Made by a program: the position numbers and the translations under genes | NCBI RefSeq assembly: GCF_000315445.1 | Contig: NZ_JH992959.1 | Location: 18,274-82,273, forward strand | DNA from: Alloiococcus otitis ATCC 51267 | Lineage (GTDB): Bacteria; Bacillota; Bacilli; Lactobacillales; Carnobacteriaceae_A | Direction of reading: 5' to 3' | Length of the DNA: 64,000 nt | The notes under the pieces: generated by a model | The model's database searches: none | What the model saw: the letters and a program-made list of their open reading frames with translations, nothing else | What the model was told of the DNA's origin: nothing | Part shown: positions 51,025 through 60,803 of the stretch, piece after piece | How positions within the stretch are numbered: position 1 is the stretch's first letter | Layout of the letters: every line of letters starts with the position of its first letter

Positions 51025-52013
51025 CTATTCATAGTATGCTTTTAATTCCTCAAATGATATTTCTAGTCCAACTTGGGCCAAGGCAGCTTGTCTGTCTTCA
51101 TACAATTTTTTCAAAAGGGGAATTTTATCTTCCATTTTTCCATAATGAAGCAAATTATGGCAATGACTACATAAAGAGACAATGTTTTCCATCACATCAA
51201 GACTGTACTTGGTATAATCAAAATCACGATATTGACTGATAGGAATAAGATGGTGAGGTTCAGTATACCCCTTATTATTTTTTCTTAAAAAATCCTGTCA
51301 TTCGGATTAAATTCGCACTGATAGCCTGCTCTTTGCAAGGCAGCTGCTGCAACTTTAGGATTACGCTTTGGCTTTTGTCTTTCTTCAAAAGAAGCAGTTG
51401 TCATTTCTTGAGCTCTTTGCTCTCCCGTCCACTCTGGTACTACATCAGCTTCATTGTCTACTAAATTATCTATTACCTGCTTTTCAACCACGTCATACTC
51501 TGATTCTTTTTCTCCAATTATATCTTGCAGAGCCCTTTTTAACACCCTGACAGCTTCTTCAGAGTTTTGTATTTTTATCGCTTCTTCTAAAAAATAAATA
51601 GCATGGTCTTCATCCAGTAAGCACATATATTGCTGTTTGCCTCTTCCATCTTTCAGAAAAGCACTATTTGGTCTATAATTTTCAATTAGCCACTCTCTAT
51701 GTTTACTGAGTTTCAGAGGCTGATCTAAGTCTTTATACAAGGTGTTCACCATATAGCCTTGCTTGTCCCACAGATTTTCTTCGGCTGTCGTATAGTCAGG
51801 TCTATCAGCTTCATAACAATCCGTTTGAGCTATACTGATTGACTTAATCATTTGATTAGCTGAGTGGACTATAAAATCTTCTTTTTTTATATAAGTCATA
51901 TTGGTAAAACCTCTATTTTTACCTCCACGCTTGTTCAACTGTGGAGACCAAACGAATCCACCCTTACGTTCATCATCATAGGTTGTACCCTGGAATACAA
52001 AAAACACTGACAT
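51025..52013 (-). pseudogene. HNH endonuclease, frameshifted before the HNH motif
   Basis: The first frame (51285-52013, 242 residues) encodes an N-terminal region of unknown fold starting MSVFFVFQGTTYDDERKGGF and ends ...QRAGYQCEFNPND-RIF at a stop. One base further the other frame continues D-F-L-R-K-N-N-K-G, YTEPHHLIPIS and a CSHCHNLLHYG motif to 51025, the zinc-bound HNH nuclease core (Cys...HH...N...CxxCH). One base is missing next to a run of six T. Full-length proteins of this plan are type IV-like restriction enzymes against modified DNA, by analogy. As it stands the nuclease part is lost. Confidence 0.82.
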
Positions 52014-52267
52014 TTATCTAAAACTCCTTACCATCTTTTTAATCATTATACAATAAAAAAGAGACAAAACGATCTGTAAACCTTCCTTGGTATCATTATG
52101 TATCTTTTCTACTTTAGGCTTCTAGATTACCCATTTCCCTTCGGCGGGTGATAGCTTTTGGATATTTTATTTTTCTACTAAAACTTAAGTCCTATTCATC
52201 TGTTTGATCAAGCACCATCACACACTCCACATGGCTCGAGTGGTCAGTATTGATAAAATTTAAATTT
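52014..52267. other. Intergenic stretch, nothing recognised
   Basis: AT-rich DNA between the HNH gene start and the prophage remnant. I see no frame, tRNA or clear attachment site. Confidence 0.4.
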
Positions 52268-52849
52268 TTAGGAAAGCCTCGTTCTTGGGAATATATCTAC
52301 TCCTTTTATTCTTTCTTCTTCACTACCTATTAATACTGAATATTTTAAGATATCAGGGTGGGACCACCCTTCTATCTCTTCTTTCCAAGTATATCTAGCA
52401 ACTCTTAATGGTACTATGATTAAAACTTTAGAAATTGCAAAAGCATCAAAAAATAAATCTTTTATAGCCATTAGGCCTATAACCGTCTTATCTAAACCCA
52501 TATCTAGTAAAAGTGACGATTTTCTATTTTCTTTTATAAATTCAGTAGGATAGTTTTGATATTTACGTAGAGTGTATTCCAAGTTGTCATCTTCGATTCT
52601 CTTTATTATTTCATCAATATTTTCTTTAAAATCAAGAACATAAACCTTAAAATTTAATTTTTTAAATGGCTTATCCTTTTTTTGAATTGGTCTTGGTTCT
52701 CTTCCAGGTCTTTTTGTTTCAATAAATTCAATCTTTGCTTTTGGCAGAAGTATTATCCTATCTGGTATTCCTGTCATTGATGGGGATGTAAATTTAAGAC
52801 AAAGCCCTCTATTCACTTTTATCTTATCAACTAAACTTGATTCTATCAC
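52268..52849 (-). pseudogene. Prophage remnant: VRR-NUC nuclease fused by deletion to the front of a SNF2 helicase
   Basis: Residues 1 to about 90 (GLCLKFTSPSMTGIPDRIILLPKAKIEFIETKRPG...FKVYVLDFKENIDEII) are a phage VRR-NUC nuclease with its P-D and E-x-K. The next part (YTLRKYQNYPTEFI..LLLDMGLDKT..VLIIVPLRVARYTWKEEIEGW) is the beginning of a phage SNF2-type helicase, normally a separate gene further on. The helicase breaks off after its third motif region, and its Walker A reads GLDKT in place of GLGKT. Deletion has joined the two genes and removed the rest. Not functional as a helicase. Confidence 0.8.
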
Positions 52850-53440
52850 CCTTTCTTACATTGATATTTCAAGCTTTATAGTTATTGTGTGAAGATTTCT
52901 CCTATAACCTTTATATAAAGACAAATTTTAAATTTATTACTATATAACCTTCGAAACTTGCACAATAACCAATTTACATAAAATCACTTTTTAATTTTTG
53001 TCCTTGATTCTTAACACCATCTCAAAGTTTTAGCCCATTAAATCCATTGGATAAAAGTACAGAATAAAAATCGGTTGTAAACCTTACATAGTCACTAATT
53101 TTTAAACAATAGACCCTATATTCTTGTGAAAAACTTCTCCAGATTTTTCTTAATAAGATGAATCAATTGCACAACTTTCATTTAAATAAATCTATAAATT
53201 TTGAGTAAAGTTCCTTAAATGAATTAAACCAAACTACCATGAAAAATGAAAGGATAGAATTTGTGAATTTATGACTATATATTTAGCCAAACAATAAATT
53301 CAGAAAAGGTATCATCATATTTAACATATTATTAAAAATAAGGAATTAAAAAAGCGATAAATATAAATCAATGATAACCTTACAAATCGTACTAGGAAGA
53401 AATTTGAAAACAAACGCAATAATCGTTGCTTTCATTTATT
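52850..53440. other. Very AT-rich intergenic stretch, nothing recognised
   Basis: About 590 bases between the prophage remnant and the copper operon with no convincing frame on either strand, no tRNA and no clear repeat. Probably eroded mobile DNA. Confidence 0.45.
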
Positions 53441-53448
53441 AAAAAGAC

Positions 53449-53508
53449 TTGACAAGATAAGTTTACAAAAGTAAACTTATCTTAAGTACTAAGTCTACAA
53501 TTGTAAAC
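53449..53508 (+). promoter_or_regulatory. Promoter and cop-box operators of copY-copB
   Basis: TTGACA at 53449 with a TAAACT -10 box 17 bases later. Two palindromes overlap or follow it: GTTTACAAAAGTAAAC (53461-53476) and GTCTACAATTGTAAAC (53493-53508), the latter containing the cop box TACANNTGTA bound by CopY repressors. Confidence 0.87.
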
Positions 53509-53526
53509 AATAAGGAGGGAAATACA

Positions 53527-53982
53527 ATGGGTGTAATAGTATATAATACTCATATCACAGATGCTGAATGGGAGGTCATGCGTGTAGTTTGGTCAAATGA
53601 TCGAGTAACTAGTAAAAAAGTCATCTCCATATTGCAAGAAAAAATGGACTGGACGCAATCCACTATCAAAACGATCTTAGGTCGATTAGTTGGAAAAGGC
53701 GTACTAAATACAGAGCAAGAAGGTAGAAAGTTTATTTACACTGCCAATATTGAAGAGAAAGAAGCCGTAAGGGATTATGCAGAAGATATTTTTAACCGTA
53801 TTTGCAAAAAGAAAGTCGGAAATGTAATAGGAAGCATCATTGAAGATCATGTCTTAAGCTTCGATGATATAGATCGACTAGAAAAAATATTAGAGATGAA
53901 AAAATCTTTCGCAGTAGAAGAAGTGGATTGCAATTGTCCAGAAGGACAATGTGAATGCAATTTACATCATAAGGGAGAATAA
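53527..53982 (+). CDS. copY: CopY-family copper-responsive repressor
   Basis: 151 residues: a BlaI/MecI-type winged helix (ITDAEWEVMRVVWSNDRVTSKKVI..LQEKMDWTQSTIKTILGRLVGKGVL) followed by a C-terminal metal hook DCNCPEGQCECN, the CxCxxxxCxC motif that swaps zinc for copper(I) to release DNA. It represses its own operon through the two palindromes just upstream. AAGGAGG lies 8 bases before the ATG. Followed after 13 bases by copB. Confidence 0.94.
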   Translation: MGVIVYNTHITDAEWEVMRVVWSNDRVTSKKVISILQEKMDWTQSTIKTILGRLVGKGVLNTEQEGRKFIYTANIEEKEAVRDYAEDIFNRICKKKVGNVIGSIIEDHVLSFDDIDRLEKILEMKKSFAVEEVDCNCPEGQCECNLHHKGE

Positions 53983-53995
53983 GGAGGAATTAAAA

Positions 53996-56098
53996 ATGAA
54001 GAATAACAATAAACACTCATCCCACAGTCACCATAATCATGGCGACATGAATCACTCAAAACATGAGCATGTAAGCACGGAAGAACATAGAGACCATAAT
54101 AAGGATCAACATCACGACCATCATGCTGGCCATGCCCACGGTGGGCACAGTGGGCATGAGCATCATCATGGAAACTTTAAGGAACTTTTCTTAAAGTCAT
54201 TGCCACTAGGAATCATTATTATGCTCTTATCCCCTATGGCTGGGTTTGACCTACCATTCCAGTTTACTTTTCCATATTCTGATATTGTAGTAGCTATTTT
54301 ATCTACTATATTAATTATTTATGGTGGACGTCCATTCTATCAAGGGGCAGTTGACGAATTTAAACAAAAAGAACCTGGAATGATGGCTCTCGTTTCTTTA
54401 GGTTTAAGTGTTTCATATTTATATAGTATTTATACTGTAATAGCAAGCTACGTAACAGGTGAACAAATTATGGATTTTTTCTTTGAATTTGCTTCATTAC
54501 TATTAATCATGCTATTGGGTCACTGGATTGAGATGAAAGCTATTGGAGAAGCAGGAGATGCACAAGAAGAACTGGCTAAGCTAGTACCAAAAGATGCTCA
54601 CGTTGTGTTAGAAGATGATTCAATTGAAACACGACCAGTTGCTGACTTAAAGGTAGGTGATTTAATTCGAGTTCAAGCTGGAGAAAATGTGCCAGCAGAT
54701 GGAACTATCGAGCGTGGAGAATCACGTCTAAATGAAGCTCTTTTGACTGGGGAATCTAAATCAATTAAAAAAGGTCCTGGCGATGAAGTGATTGGGGGCT
54801 CAACAAATGGGGAAGGGGTTCTTTATATTAAAGTACTTGAGACAGGTGATAAGTCCTTTATATCTCAAGTACAGAATCTAATTAGCCAAGCTCAAAGTCA
54901 GCCTTCTAGAGCAGAAAATATTGCTCAAAAGGTTGCAGGGTGGCTGTTCTATATTGCGGTAACTGTCGCACTAATAGCTTTTGTAGTATGGACGCTTATA
55001 GCGGACATCCCAACGTCAGTAAAATTTGCTATCACAACATTAGTTATAGCTTGTCCTCACGCCTTGGGTCTAGCAATTCCATTGGTCACCGCTCGTAGCA
55101 CAAGCTTAGGGGCAAGTCGTGGCTTACTAGTAAAAGACCGAGAATCCTTAGAAATAGCTCAAGGTGCAGATGTGATGATTTTAGATAAGACAGGTACTTT
55201 AACAACAGGTGAGTTTAAAGTATTAGATGTTGAACTTTTTAATGAAAAATATACAAAAGAAGAAATCATTGCCTTACTGGCAGGTATTGAAGGAGGATCT
55301 AGCCACCCTATTGCTCAATCAATTATAAGCTTCGCTGACCAAGAAGGTGTAAGTCCAGTATCCTTTGATTTCATTGATGTAATATCCGGTGCTGGCGTAG
55401 AAGGTAAAGCCAATGGGCACCGATACCAATTAGTCAGTCAAAAAGCATATGGACGTAATCTAGATATGGATATTCCAAAAGGAGCAACCCTCAGTGTCTT
55501 AGTAGAAAATGATGAAGCTATTGGTGCTGTAGCCTTAGGAGACGAATTAAAAGCAACAAGTAAAGATTTAATTGAAGCTCTTAAAAATAACAATATAGAG
55601 CCGATTATGGCAACAGGTGATAATGAAAAAGCGGCTCAAGGCGCGGCAGAAGATTTAGGGATTGAATATAGATCAAATCAATCTCCACAAGACAAATATG
55701 AATTAGTTAAAACACTTAAAGATGAAGGAAAGAAAGTTATCATGGTAGGTGACGGTGTCAATGATGCCCCTTCTCTTGCCTTGGCAGACGTTGGTATAGC
55801 TGTTGGTGCTGGGACTCAAGTTGCATTGGATTCAGCTGATGTCATCTTGACTCAATCTGATCCAGGAGATATTGAATCATTTATTGAATTAGCACACAAA
55901 ACAACTCGTAAAATGAAACAAAATCTCTTTTGGGGAGCTGGTTATAACTTTATAGCTATCCCTCTAGCTGCAGGAATTTTGGCTCCTATTGGTATCACAT
56001 TAAGCCCTGCATTAGGAGCAATTCTAATGTCTGTGTCAACAGTCATCGTCGCCATTAATGCTATTTTATTAAGTTTAGATCCAAAAAATAACGGTTAA
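53996..56098 (+). CDS. copB: CopB-type copper/silver-exporting P1B ATPase
   Basis: 701 residues. The N-terminus is a His-rich metal-binding tail (residues 6-56, many HxH and HHxH groups), followed by eight helices. The membrane motif is CPH (VIACPHALGLAIP), characteristic of the CopB subgroup that exports Cu and Ag; the phosphorylation motif DKTGTLTTGE, the nucleotide-binding SSHPIAQS His-Pro pair and GDGVNDAPSLALADVG hinge are intact. AAGGAGG places the start at 53996. Cotranscribed with copY; AT-rich codon use unlike the flanks suggests acquisition. Confidence 0.95.
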   Translation: MKNNNKHSSHSHHNHGDMNHSKHEHVSTEEHRDHNKDQHHDHHAGHAHGGHSGHEHHHGNFKELFLKSLPLGIIIMLLSPMAGFDLPFQFTFPYSDIVVAILSTILIIYGGRPFYQGAVDEFKQKEPGMMALVSLGLSVSYLYSIYTVIASYVTGEQIMDFFFEFASLLLIMLLGHWIEMKAIGEAGDAQEELAKLVPKDAHVVLEDDSIETRPVADLKVGDLIRVQAGENVPADGTIERGESRLNEALLTGESKSIKKGPGDEVIGGSTNGEGVLYIKVLETGDKSFISQVQNLISQAQSQPSRAENIAQKVAGWLFYIAVTVALIAFVVWTLIADIPTSVKFAITTLVIACPHALGLAIPLVTARSTSLGASRGLLVKDRESLEIAQGADVMILDKTGTLTTGEFKVLDVELFNEKYTKEEIIALLAGIEGGSSHPIAQSIISFADQEGVSPVSFDFIDVISGAGVEGKANGHRYQLVSQKAYGRNLDMDIPKGATLSVLVENDEAIGAVALGDELKATSKDLIEALKNNNIEPIMATGDNEKAAQGAAEDLGIEYRSNQSPQDKYELVKTLKDEGKKVIMVGDGVNDAPSLALADVGIAVGAGTQVALDSADVILTQSDPGDIESFIELAHKTTRKMKQNLFWGAGYNFIAIPLAAGILAPIGITLSPALGAILMSVSTVIVAINAILLSLDPKNNG

Positions 56099-56182
56099 CA
56101 GATCGAATGATTGAAACTCCTTAAAGTATCAAGATACAATAGTTTTACAGGAAAAAAAGAGATGTAAGTACTGGCTCTTTGT

Positions 56183-56232
56183 AAAATCGTGTTGGTAGAA
56201 GTAGACGATTTTTCTACCAACACGATTTTTAA
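56183..56232 (+). terminator. Terminator of copY-copB
   Basis: AAAATCGTGTTGGTAGAA pairs perfectly with TTCTACCAACACGATTTT; T runs follow on the plus strand, A runs allow use from the other side. Confidence 0.92.
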
Positions 56233-56301
56233 TTTATTATAGAACTGATTTCTTTTAAAATCCTAAAAGCCACCTATTCAACAATTTTATAACTTGTTAT
56301 T

Positions 56302-57678
56302 CTATTTTCTTGTCATCAATACCACCGTCTCCACATGGTGGGTCTGTGGGAACATGTCAATCGGCTGGACCTGGCTAACCTGGTAGTTGGCCTCTGTGAA
56401 TTTGTTGAGGTCGCGGGCTAAAGTTCCCGGATTGCAAGAAATATAAACGATTTGGCGGGGTCTAACTTGTATGGCAGCTTCGATAAAAGCAGAATCTAAA
56501 CCCTTGCGTGGTGGGTCGACAAAAATTAAATCAGCATGCATGCCTATCTTGGCTTGGTCTACCAGCCATTTTTCTGCCTTGGCCTGGACGAAGTGGACAT
56601 TTTTAATTTGGTTCAGGTCTGCATTTTTAATGGCATCTGAAACAGCTTGAGGCACCACTTCTACCCCATAAACCTGGTCTGCCTCTTTGGCAAGAGATAG
56701 GGTCAAGGTGCCGATCCCACAATAAGCATCCACAATTTGGTCACCAGCTTGAATATCAGCTAGATCAATGGCTGTTCGATAGAGGGACTCCGTTTGCTTA
56801 GAATTCACTTGGAAAAAGGACTGGTGGGAAATATTGAATTCCAGGTTCAATACCCTGTCCCGGTAACTGTCCTGTCTGTAAAGGACTTGGGACTTGCGAC
56901 CAAGGACCAGGTTGGTTTTCTTAGGGTTGATATTTTGAACGACAGAAACTAGCTGAGCTACGGTTGCCTCCAAGTCCCCTACAATTTCCTGCTTGTGGGG
57001 GAGCTTGGGTGTTCGGGTCACCAATACCACCATGATGTCACCGGTAAAGTGTCCCCGTCTTACTAAAATATGGCGTATGTGACCGGTATTTTTCCGGTCA
57101 TTATATGCCTTTACCCCGTATTTTTCTAAAATTTGCCGGACTTGGATGATGGTTTGGTCAATAACCGGATCTTGAATGAGAAAGTCTTCTATGGGAATAA
57201 GGTCGTGGCTCTTTTTGCGAAAAGCTCCGGTGACCAAATGTCCCTGGGCATCCGCCCTAACTGGAACTTGAGCCTTGTTGCGGTAGTGGTATGGCCTCTC
57301 CATGCCAAGGGTCTCTTGGACTTGGACTTCTGTTAAGTTACCAATCCTGCGAAGGGCATTTTCAACTTGGCCTTGCTTGAATTTCAATTGGGCAGGATAG
57401 GACATATGAGCCAAATCCATGGTCCCTGTTTGAGCGTAAACCGGGTCTTGAATAGGGACCCGGTCTGGACTGGCTTGGTGGATATCAGTCAGTTTCCCTT
57501 GAGCAAAACTCTTTCCTGACTTGAAGACTTTGAAAGTGACCTCTTCGCCTTCCATAGCGCCTTCAATGAAAATAGGGTATCCCTCAATCTTGGCCACACC
57601 CCAACCTTCATGGGTGTAATCTTCGACGACAGCGCGGTAATTTTGATTTTTCTCAACAGGAATCTTTCTTTTCGACAT
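56302..57678 (-). CDS. 23S rRNA (uracil-C5)-methyltransferase, RlmCD-like
   Basis: 458-residue SAM-dependent RNA methyltransferase of the TrmA/RlmD family: an N-terminal TRAM domain (YRAVVEDYTHEGWGVAKIEGYPIFIEGAMEGEEV), a central insert, then the Rossmann part with VDAYCGIGTLTLSLA (SAM loop), IFVDPPRKGLD and the catalytic Cys in VYISCNPGTLARDL. Gram-positive RlmCD methylates two uridines of 23S rRNA. The FeS cysteine cluster of enterobacterial RlmD is not present. It lies just left of the dgkB-gat block, as in many Lactobacillales. Confidence 0.9.
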   Translation of the reverse strand: MSKRKIPVEKNQNYRAVVEDYTHEGWGVAKIEGYPIFIEGAMEGEEVTFKVFKSGKSFAQGKLTDIHQASPDRVPIQDPVYAQTGTMDLAHMSYPAQLKFKQGQVENALRRIGNLTEVQVQETLGMERPYHYRNKAQVPVRADAQGHLVTGAFRKKSHDLIPIEDFLIQDPVIDQTIIQVRQILEKYGVKAYNDRKNTGHIRHILVRRGHFTGDIMVVLVTRTPKLPHKQEIVGDLEATVAQLVSVVQNINPKKTNLVLGRKSQVLYRQDSYRDRVLNLEFNISHQSFFQVNSKQTESLYRTAIDLADIQAGDQIVDAYCGIGTLTLSLAKEADQVYGVEVVPQAVSDAIKNADLNQIKNVHFVQAKAEKWLVDQAKIGMHADLIFVDPPRKGLDSAFIEAAIQVRPRQIVYISCNPGTLARDLNKFTEANYQVSQVQPIDMFPQTHHVETVVLMTRK

Positions 57679-58244
57679 GCTTTCACCTAACCTTATTTAT
57701 TTAGTGTGGGTAGTCGGGGCTTGCTTCAAATGGATGGAAGTTGATTTTAGAATTTAGTTAGTCGGGCGGACCGTGATCAAGTAGTTTGAAATTGAAAATC
57801 AATCTAGCTCAAAAGCTCCTGTCCCTTGAATAAAATGCCCAGCACTCACTTGATAGCCAATCTGTTATAAAATAACAATCGATATAATTCTATTATTGTA
57901 TTTTGATTATAGAATTTTCGAGTCGTAATTCTACAATTACTCTGCGATTATAGAACTTTACAACCGCAATTCTACAATTACTTTGTAATTATAGAACTTT
58001 CGACCTGACACACAACATTGTTAGCACACCTCTATCATGGCAAGACAAGCTTTCTAGCATCCCATATGACTAGCAACCAAAATGGAGGAAGATCTGAGAG
58101 TCAAAATCTGTCTTGGCCTCCCTAACCAATAACTGAATGCTAGAAGCGTCCGAGGCCGTGGCTCAATAATCGTCTGACTGCTCTCAACTGCCCTCACTGC
58201 TCTCAACGCTCAGCTATAGCATCAACCAGGCCACCAAACAAGAC
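57679..58244. repeat. Intergenic region with palindromic repeats of family A (57885-58010)
   Basis: About 570 bases without a gene. Between 57885 and 58010 units like GATTATAGAATTTTCGA, then AATTCTACAATTAC recur at a period of about 45-48 bases, with complementary arms, clearly related to the cluster at 31.55 kb. The rest shows nothing that I can assign. Confidence 0.75.
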
Positions 58245-58294
58245 AAAAGCAACTTCGGCGAGTGGTCCAACAGCTCGCCAAAAGTTGCTTTTTC
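58245..58294 (-). terminator. Terminator of the gatCAB-dgkB unit
   Basis: AAAAGCAACTTCGGCGAG pairs with CTCGCCAAAAGTTGCTTTT with few mismatches; a T run follows on the minus strand. Confidence 0.85.
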
Positions 58295-58296
58295 TA

Positions 58297-59343
58297 TTAG
58301 TCTTGGTCTGGGTCATTACTATCGATATAATCCAGGGATTCTAAGACCTGGTTGGTAAGTTCTTTTTCTAGCTGGACTTCTTGCGGACTCTTAATCGAGG
58401 TTCGGGCTTGGATAGCTTGAGTGTCTGCCACAAATGAAATGTGTTGTTGGACACATTCAAAAGAAACTGGGGCATGCCCACCTAACTCCCCATCTAGATT
58501 GATCAGGAGCTTGTGGTCGTTTTGACAGTCAATCCGGACACTATTGGTTTTAGTATAGATAATCTGGGGATCATGAATGTGCTTGCCCCCCCGGATTAAC
58601 TTCCGGGCCAGGTCAGTCAGTTCCACAAGGTTGGAGGTCGTCACAATAATTAAAGTAAACTTGCCATCCCCCATCACGGTGTCGGGAGCAATTTTTTCGA
58701 AACCGCCAACCGAATTGGTAAGGGTAACAAAGACGACCGAAGCTTCCCCATCATAGATTCCATCGTCATATTCAATCTTGAGCGGAGTCCCATTCAAGCG
58801 GGGCAGCATTTCAGCTCCTTTAAGGAAATAGGCTAAAGAGCCAAACATGGATTTCTGCTGGGAGGAGACTTCGTAGGTTAATTCGGTCATGGATCCAGCT
58901 GCAGCTATATTCATAAAGTACTTGCTTTTAGGTCCATCATCTGTTTCTAAACTGGCTTGGCCAATATCCATCAAGATGCTGTCATCTTTTTGGATCACCT
59001 TAGCGGCCTTAACCAAGTTGTCCCGAGGAATACGCAAGGCCCGGGCAAAATCATTGGTGGTCCCGGCTGGCAAAATGGCCAGGCGAGGCCGGACCGGGAG
59101 TTTAGCAATACCGGTTACTACCTCGTTAATGGTTCCGTCACCACCAGCAGCTACAATCAAGTCGAAACCTTCCTGGCCACACCTTCTAGCTTCTTTCATG
59201 GCTGAAAAGGGTTCAGGGCTAGTCTGGAAGCAAGAAGTTTCGTAACCCGCTTCCTCATAGACTTGGAGGAGTTTGGGCAAGTGTTTTTGGACCTGCTCCC
59301 GGCCTGACTTTGGATTGTAAATTAACCTCGCTCTTTTGGTCAT
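58297..59343 (-). CDS. dgkB: Diacylglycerol kinase, soluble DgkB type
   Basis: About 348 residues of the DAG-kinase catalytic fold: RLIYNPKSGRE at the start, the ATP loop VAAGGDGTINEV, LPAGTTNDFARAL, then the C-terminal sandwich with VMGDGKFTL and INLDGELGGHAP. DgkB recycles diacylglycerol from lipoteichoic acid synthesis into phosphatidate at the membrane. AGGAGGAT supports the ATG at 59343 over the frame start at 59361. It is the last gene after gatB, a well-known Gram-positive arrangement. Confidence 0.93.
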   Translation of the reverse strand: MTKRARLIYNPKSGREQVQKHLPKLLQVYEEAGYETSCFQTSPEPFSAMKEARRCGQEGFDLIVAAGGDGTINEVVTGIAKLPVRPRLAILPAGTTNDFARALRIPRDNLVKAAKVIQKDDSILMDIGQASLETDDGPKSKYFMNIAAAGSMTELTYEVSSQQKSMFGSLAYFLKGAEMLPRLNGTPLKIEYDDGIYDGEASVVFVTLTNSVGGFEKIAPDTVMGDGKFTLIIVTTSNLVELTDLARKLIRGGKHIHDPQIIYTKTNSVRIDCQNDHKLLINLDGELGGHAPVSFECVQQHISFVADTQAIQARTSIKSPQEVQLEKELTNQVLESLDYIDSNDPDQD

Positions 59344-59367
59344 TTGGGATCCTCCTCCCAAGTAAAC

Positions 59368-60801
59368 TTAGCGTTTGTTTAGCTCCTGGTCGAGAAGCTG
59401 GTTGACCACTTGTGGATTGGCCTTGCCACGAGTTTCTTTCATGACTTGGCCGACTAAGAATCCTTTCGCCCGATCCTTACCAGCCTTAAAGTCTTCAATG
59501 GATTGTTGGTTCTGGTCTAAAATGTCGTTAATGATGGGCTCTAATTGGGCAGGATCTGATAGTTGGACCCAACCTTTTTCTTCGACTAGAGCTTGGACAT
59601 CGGAACTTCCTTCTTTGATCAAGACAAGGTAGACTTTTTTACCGATTTTAGAGGAAATGGTGTCTTGGTCAATTAATCGGATCATTTCCGCTAGTGATTC
59701 TGGAGTCAGTTGGGTGTCGGATAATTCGACGTTTTCCTTGTTCAAGTAGGCTGAAATGTCCCCCATCAACCAGTTGGCTGCTTGTTTAGGGTCAGCTCCA
59801 GCTTCAACAGTCTGGTTAAAGAAGTCGGACATTTCCTTGCTGGCGGTTAGGACTTCGGCATCGTATTCAGAAATACCCAAGTCATTGACGTAACGTTTAC
59901 GGCGGTCTTCAGCAAATTCAGGCAAGGAGTTCCGAATTGACTCCACCCATTCGTCGCTGATAGAAAGAGGGGGGAGGTCTGCTTCAGGTAGGTAGCGGTA
60001 GTCTGCCATCTCTTCTTTGATCCGCATGAGCTGGGTTTGGCCTGAATCTTCGTCATACCGGCGGGTTTGTTGGCGGATCAACTTGCCAGCTAGGAGTTCT
60101 TTTTCTTGACGTTTAACTTCTTCAATGAGCCCCTTGCGGACATTGTTAAAGGAGTTCAAGTTCTTGAGCTCGGCCTTGGTCCCAAACTCTTCTTGGCCAA
60201 ATGGTCTTAAGGAAACATTGGCGTCACACCGCATGGATCCTTCTTCCATTTTAACATCTGATACCCCAGTATACTGGATAATTTGCTTCAATTTTTCCAA
60301 ATAAGCGTAGGCTTCTTGGGGTGATCGAATATCAGGTTCAGAAACAATCTCAATCAAAGGAGTCCCTTGGCGGTTGAGGTCGACATAAGAGTAGCCGTCC
60401 TCGCCGTGAGTATTTTTCCCAGCATCTTCTTCTAAGTGGACCCGTTCAATCCGGATGGCCTTGTGTTCGCCGTCGACTTCAATATCAATGTGGCCATCGT
60501 GACCAATTGGCCGCTCTGATTGAGAAACTTGGTAGGCCTTAGGGTTGTCAGGGTAGAAGTAGTGCTTACGGTCAAATCGGGTTTCTTGGTGGATGTCACA
60601 GTTTAAGGCTAAAGCTGCCTTAATCCCGTATTCAATGGCCCCCTTGTTGATTGTCGGCAAGGTGCCTGGGTAGGCCCAATCAATTTCATTGGTGTTCTCG
60701 TTTGGAACTGCACCAAAGTGAGCCGGTGCAGGTGAAAATATTTTGGAGTTGGTTTTTAACTCAACGTGGACTTCTAATCCAATAACTGTTTCAAAATTCA
60801 T
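59368..60801 (-). CDS. gatB: Asp-tRNA(Asn)/Glu-tRNA(Gln) amidotransferase subunit B
   Basis: 477 residues: [23 protein letters not shown] at the start, [15 protein letters not shown], the Mg-site [40 protein letters not shown] and the C-terminal YqeY-like helical tail ending [21 protein letters not shown]. It binds mischarged tRNA and activates it with ATP, using ammonia from GatA. Two bases after gatA in gatC-gatA-gatB. Confidence 0.96.
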   Translation of the reverse strand: MNFETVIGLEVHVELKTNSKIFSPAPAHFGAVPNENTNEIDWAYPGTLPTINKGAIEYGIKAALALNCDIHQETRFDRKHYFYPDNPKAYQVSQSERPIGHDGHIDIEVDGEHKAIRIERVHLEEDAGKNTHGEDGYSYVDLNRQGTPLIEIVSEPDIRSPQEAYAYLEKLKQIIQYTGVSDVKMEEGSMRCDANVSLRPFGQEEFGTKAELKNLNSFNNVRKGLIEEVKRQEKELLAGKLIRQQTRRYDEDSGQTQLMRIKEEMADYRYLPEADLPPLSISDEWVESIRNSLPEFAEDRRKRYVNDLGISEYDAEVLTASKEMSDFFNQTVEAGADPKQAANWLMGDISAYLNKENVELSDTQLTPESLAEMIRLIDQDTISSKIGKKVYLVLIKEGSSDVQALVEEKGWVQLSDPAQLEPIINDILDQNQQSIEDFKAGKDRAKGFLVGQVMKETRGKANPQVVNQLLDQELNKR

Positions 60802-60803
60802 CC

